From contig JASHOI010000048.1 in the NCBI GenBank assembly GCA_030041195.1, positions 1 to 14,721 on the forward strand: a stretch of DNA of 14,721 nucleotides, read 5' to 3'. This DNA comes from Streptosporangiaceae bacterium. GTDB taxonomy: Bacteria; Actinomycetota; Actinomycetes; Streptosporangiales; Streptosporangiaceae. A program made the translations under genes and the position numbers. Of this stretch, positions 13,060 to 14,721 are shown piece after piece. Position 1 is the first letter of the stretch, and each line of letters starts with the position of its first letter. The notes beneath the pieces were generated by a model. It saw only the letters and a program-made list of their open reading frames with translations. It did not search any database and was not told where the DNA came from.

Positions 13060-13884
13060 ATGGGCACGATCACCACCTCCGATGGCACCGACATCTTCTA
13101 CAAGGACTGGGGAACCGGCCAGCCCATCGTCTTCAGCCACGGCTGGCCCCTGTCAGCCGACGACTGGGACACCGCGATGATGTTCTTCCTGCTGCACGGC
13201 TACCGCGTCGTCGCCCATGACCGGCGCGGCCACGGACGCTCCACCCAGACCAGCGACGGCCACGACATGGACCATTATGCCGACGACCTCGCCGCGGTGA
13301 CCGCCCACCTCGACCTGCACGACGCGATTCACGTCGGTCACTCGACCGGCGGCGGCGAGGTCGCCCACTACATCGGCCGGCACGGACAGGACCGGGTGGC
13401 CCGGGCCGTGCTGATCAGCTCCGTGACGCCGCTGATGCTCAAGACCGACGCCAACCCCGGCGGTCTGCCCAAGGACGTCTTCGACGGACTCCAGGACCAA
13501 GTCGCCACGCGCCGCTCCGAGTTCTACCGCGAGTTCGCGTCGGGACCGTTTTACGGTTACAACCGCTCCGGCGCCCAGCCGTCGGAAGCCATCATCGAGA
13601 ACTGGTGGCGCCAGGGCATGATGGGCGGTGCGAAGGCGCACTACGACGGGATCGTCGCGTTCTCGCAGACCGACTTCACTGACGACCTCAAGCAGATCTC
13701 GGTGCCGGTGCTGGTAATGCACGGCGACGACGACCAGGTCGTTCCTTACGCCGACTCCGGGCCGCTGACGGCCAAGCTGGTCAAGAACGGGACGCTGAAG
13801 ACGTACCACGGCTATCCGCACGGCATGCCCACCACCCACGCCGACGTGATCAACGCCGACCTGCTGGCCTGGCTGCAAGGCTGA
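13060..13884 (+). CDS. Alpha/beta hydrolase, cofactor-free chloroperoxidase/esterase type
   Basis: This 274-residue soluble serine hydrolase belongs to the bacterial 'non-heme chloroperoxidase' group, enzymes that hydrolyse esters and can form peracids. HGWPLS (27-32) supplies the oxyanion region, HDRRGHGRS (53-61) follows, and GHSTGGGE (93-100) carries the nucleophile S95. HGDDDQVVP (221-229) provides D225 and GYPHGM (251-256) provides H254. The triad S95-D225-H254 has the same spacing as Ser98-Asp228-His257 of the well-known chloroperoxidase L. The start has an excellent AAGGAG site. It is divergent from nitronate monooxygenase across 183 bp, and the flavoprotein gene begins 13 bp after its stop, so those two may share a transcript. 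The natural substrate is unknown. Confidence 0.93.
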   Translation: MGTITTSDGTDIFYKDWGTGQPIVFSHGWPLSADDWDTAMMFFLLHGYRVVAHDRRGHGRSTQTSDGHDMDHYADDLAAVTAHLDLHDAIHVGHSTGGGEVAHYIGRHGQDRVARAVLISSVTPLMLKTDANPGGLPKDVFDGLQDQVATRRSEFYREFASGPFYGYNRSGAQPSEAIIENWWRQGMMGGAKAHYDGIVAFSQTDFTDDLKQISVPVLVMHGDDDQVVPYADSGPLTAKLVKNGTLKTYHGYPHGMPTTHADVINADLLAWLQG

Positions 13885-13897
13885 CAGAATCTTCTGC

Positions 13898-14721
13898 ATG
13901 ACAGGGCGGACCGGCGGGAATCCGATCGTGATCGTCGGCGGCGGCCTGGCAGGTGGCAACGCCGCTGTCACTCTTCGTGAGGAGGGTTTCGCCGGCCGCG
14001 TCGTGCTGATCGGCCAGGAGCCGGGCGTGCCGTTCGGCCGTCCCCCGCTGTCCAAGACCTACCTGAGGTCGGAGGAGGATCTCGACGGCTGGTACGTCAG
14101 GCCGGCCGGCTGGTACGCGGACCACGATGTCGAGTTTCGCAGCGGGGCCGCCGTGGCGGCCGTCGATCCCGCGGCGCACACCGTCACCCTGGCCGCGGGC
14201 GGCGAACTCCGCTACCAGAAGGTGCTGATCGCCACCGGCGGACGCCACCGGCGGGTCGGGGTCCCCGGGGCGGACCTGCCCGGGCTGCACTACCTGCGCA
14301 CGGTGGCCGAGTGTGACGCGATCAAACGGGAGGCGGTGCCGGGCCGGCGCGCGGTCGTCGTGGGCATGGGATTCATCGGCTGCGAGGTGGCGGCCTCGCT
14401 GACCCAGCTCGGGGTCCGGGTGACCGCGGTCTTCCCGGGCCGGGATCCGCTGGACAGCGTCCTGGGCAGCCAGGTCGGCGCGCTGGTCGGTGGCTTCCAC
14501 CGCGCGAACGGCGTCGAATTGCTGGCCGGGGATCAGGTGGCCGCGTTCGAGGGTGCGGAACGCCTCGAAGCGGTCGTGACCGCCGCCGGTCGCCGCGTCG
14601 CGTGCGATTTCGCGGTGGCCGGCGTCGGCATCGAGCCCGACGCCCCGCACGTCCCGGTCGAGCAGCAGAACGGGATCCTGGTCGACGAACTCTGCCGGGC
14701 CAGCGCACCCGATGTCTACGC
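13898..14721 (+). CDS. FAD-dependent ferredoxin-reductase-type oxidoreductase (partial, runs off the window)
   Basis: The frame is open from ATG 13898 to the window end, giving 274 codons of an enzyme that is normally about 400 residues. It matches rhodocoxin/putidaredoxin reductases, which pass NAD(P)H electrons to a ferredoxin serving a P450 or dioxygenase. The FAD motif is IVIVGGGLAGG with GGGLAG at 14-19, followed by RPPLSK (48-53). VLIATGG precedes the NAD motif VVVGMGFIGCE (GxGxxG at 156-161, E163 favouring NADH). VAGVGIEPD is the start of the second FAD-contact region. It begins 13 bp after the hydrolase gene with no strong ribosome binding site. No ferredoxin or oxygenase partner is within view; the [2Fe-2S] domain of the MOSC fusion has its own reductase. 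Confidence 0.9.
   Translation, partial: MTGRTGGNPIVIVGGGLAGGNAAVTLREEGFAGRVVLIGQEPGVPFGRPPLSKTYLRSEEDLDGWYVRPAGWYADHDVEFRSGAAVAAVDPAAHTVTLAAGGELRYQKVLIATGGRHRRVGVPGADLPGLHYLRTVAECDAIKREAVPGRRAVVVGMGFIGCEVAASLTQLGVRVTAVFPGRDPLDSVLGSQVGALVGGFHRANGVELLAGDQVAAFEGAERLEAVVTAAGRRVACDFAVAGVGIEPDAPHVPVEQQNGILVDELCRASAPDVY

Noticed and set aside
1..14721. CRISPR array, tRNA, rRNA, integrase or toxin-antitoxin pair
   Set aside because: Looked for regularly spaced repeats, cloverleaf-like segments and typical small gene pairs on both strands and saw none.

Overview
The window reads as chromosomal DNA from a high-GC actinomycete. The G+C is high throughout, with strong third-position G/C bias and long shadow ORFs opposite real genes. 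Several starts are GTG. The gene families (a STAND regulator with HTH domains at both ends, an AIM24-family protein, a MOSC-FAD-[2Fe-2S] fusion, a lipobox lipoprotein, a rhodocoxin-type reductase) are common in Streptosporangiales, Frankiales and Streptomyces relatives. I cannot name the species. There is no rRNA, tRNA, CRISPR array, prophage or complete insertion sequence.

Layout. (1) 23-1705 (-): a fused DhaK-DhaL dihydroxyacetone-type kinase, divergent from (2) 1884-2483 (+), a Tag-type DNA-3-methyladenine glycosylase I. (3) 2484-2832: a gap with a nested hairpin and no convincing gene. (4) 2833-4926 (+): an unrecognised Trp/Arg-rich protein, a glycine/sarcosine-N-methyltransferase-like SAM methyltransferase, and a small cupin. 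(5) 4987-5751 (-): an SDR oxidoreductase, convergent with the cupin and divergent from (6) 5821-8343 (+), an 840-residue XRE/ATPase/TPR/LuxR regulator. (7) 8537-9933 (+): an AIM24-family protein overlapping by ATGA with a secreted lipoprotein. (8) 9937-10129: a 173-bp non-autonomous element (MITE) with perfect 17-bp terminal inverted repeats, a 10-bp target duplication and an internal palindrome, inserted between convergent genes. (9) 12876 down to 10150 (-): an operon of nitronate monooxygenase and a MOSC/FAD reductase/[2Fe-2S] ferredoxin fusion, 6 bp apart. (10) 13060 to the window end (+): a chloroperoxidase-type alpha/beta hydrolase and the start of a ferredoxin-reductase-type flavoprotein, divergent from the nitronate gene.

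How the genes may work together. Most are single metabolic genes without a shared pathway. The best functional pairing is nitronate monooxygenase with the MOSC fusion: one oxidises nitronates, and the other belongs to a superfamily that reduces N-hydroxylated compounds, so together they could handle toxic N-O compounds. The hydrolase and flavoprotein opposite them may belong to the same redox/detoxification neighbourhood. The large regulator may control the SDR gene with which it shares a 69-bp intergenic region. The clearest structural discovery is the intact MITE at 9937-10129.
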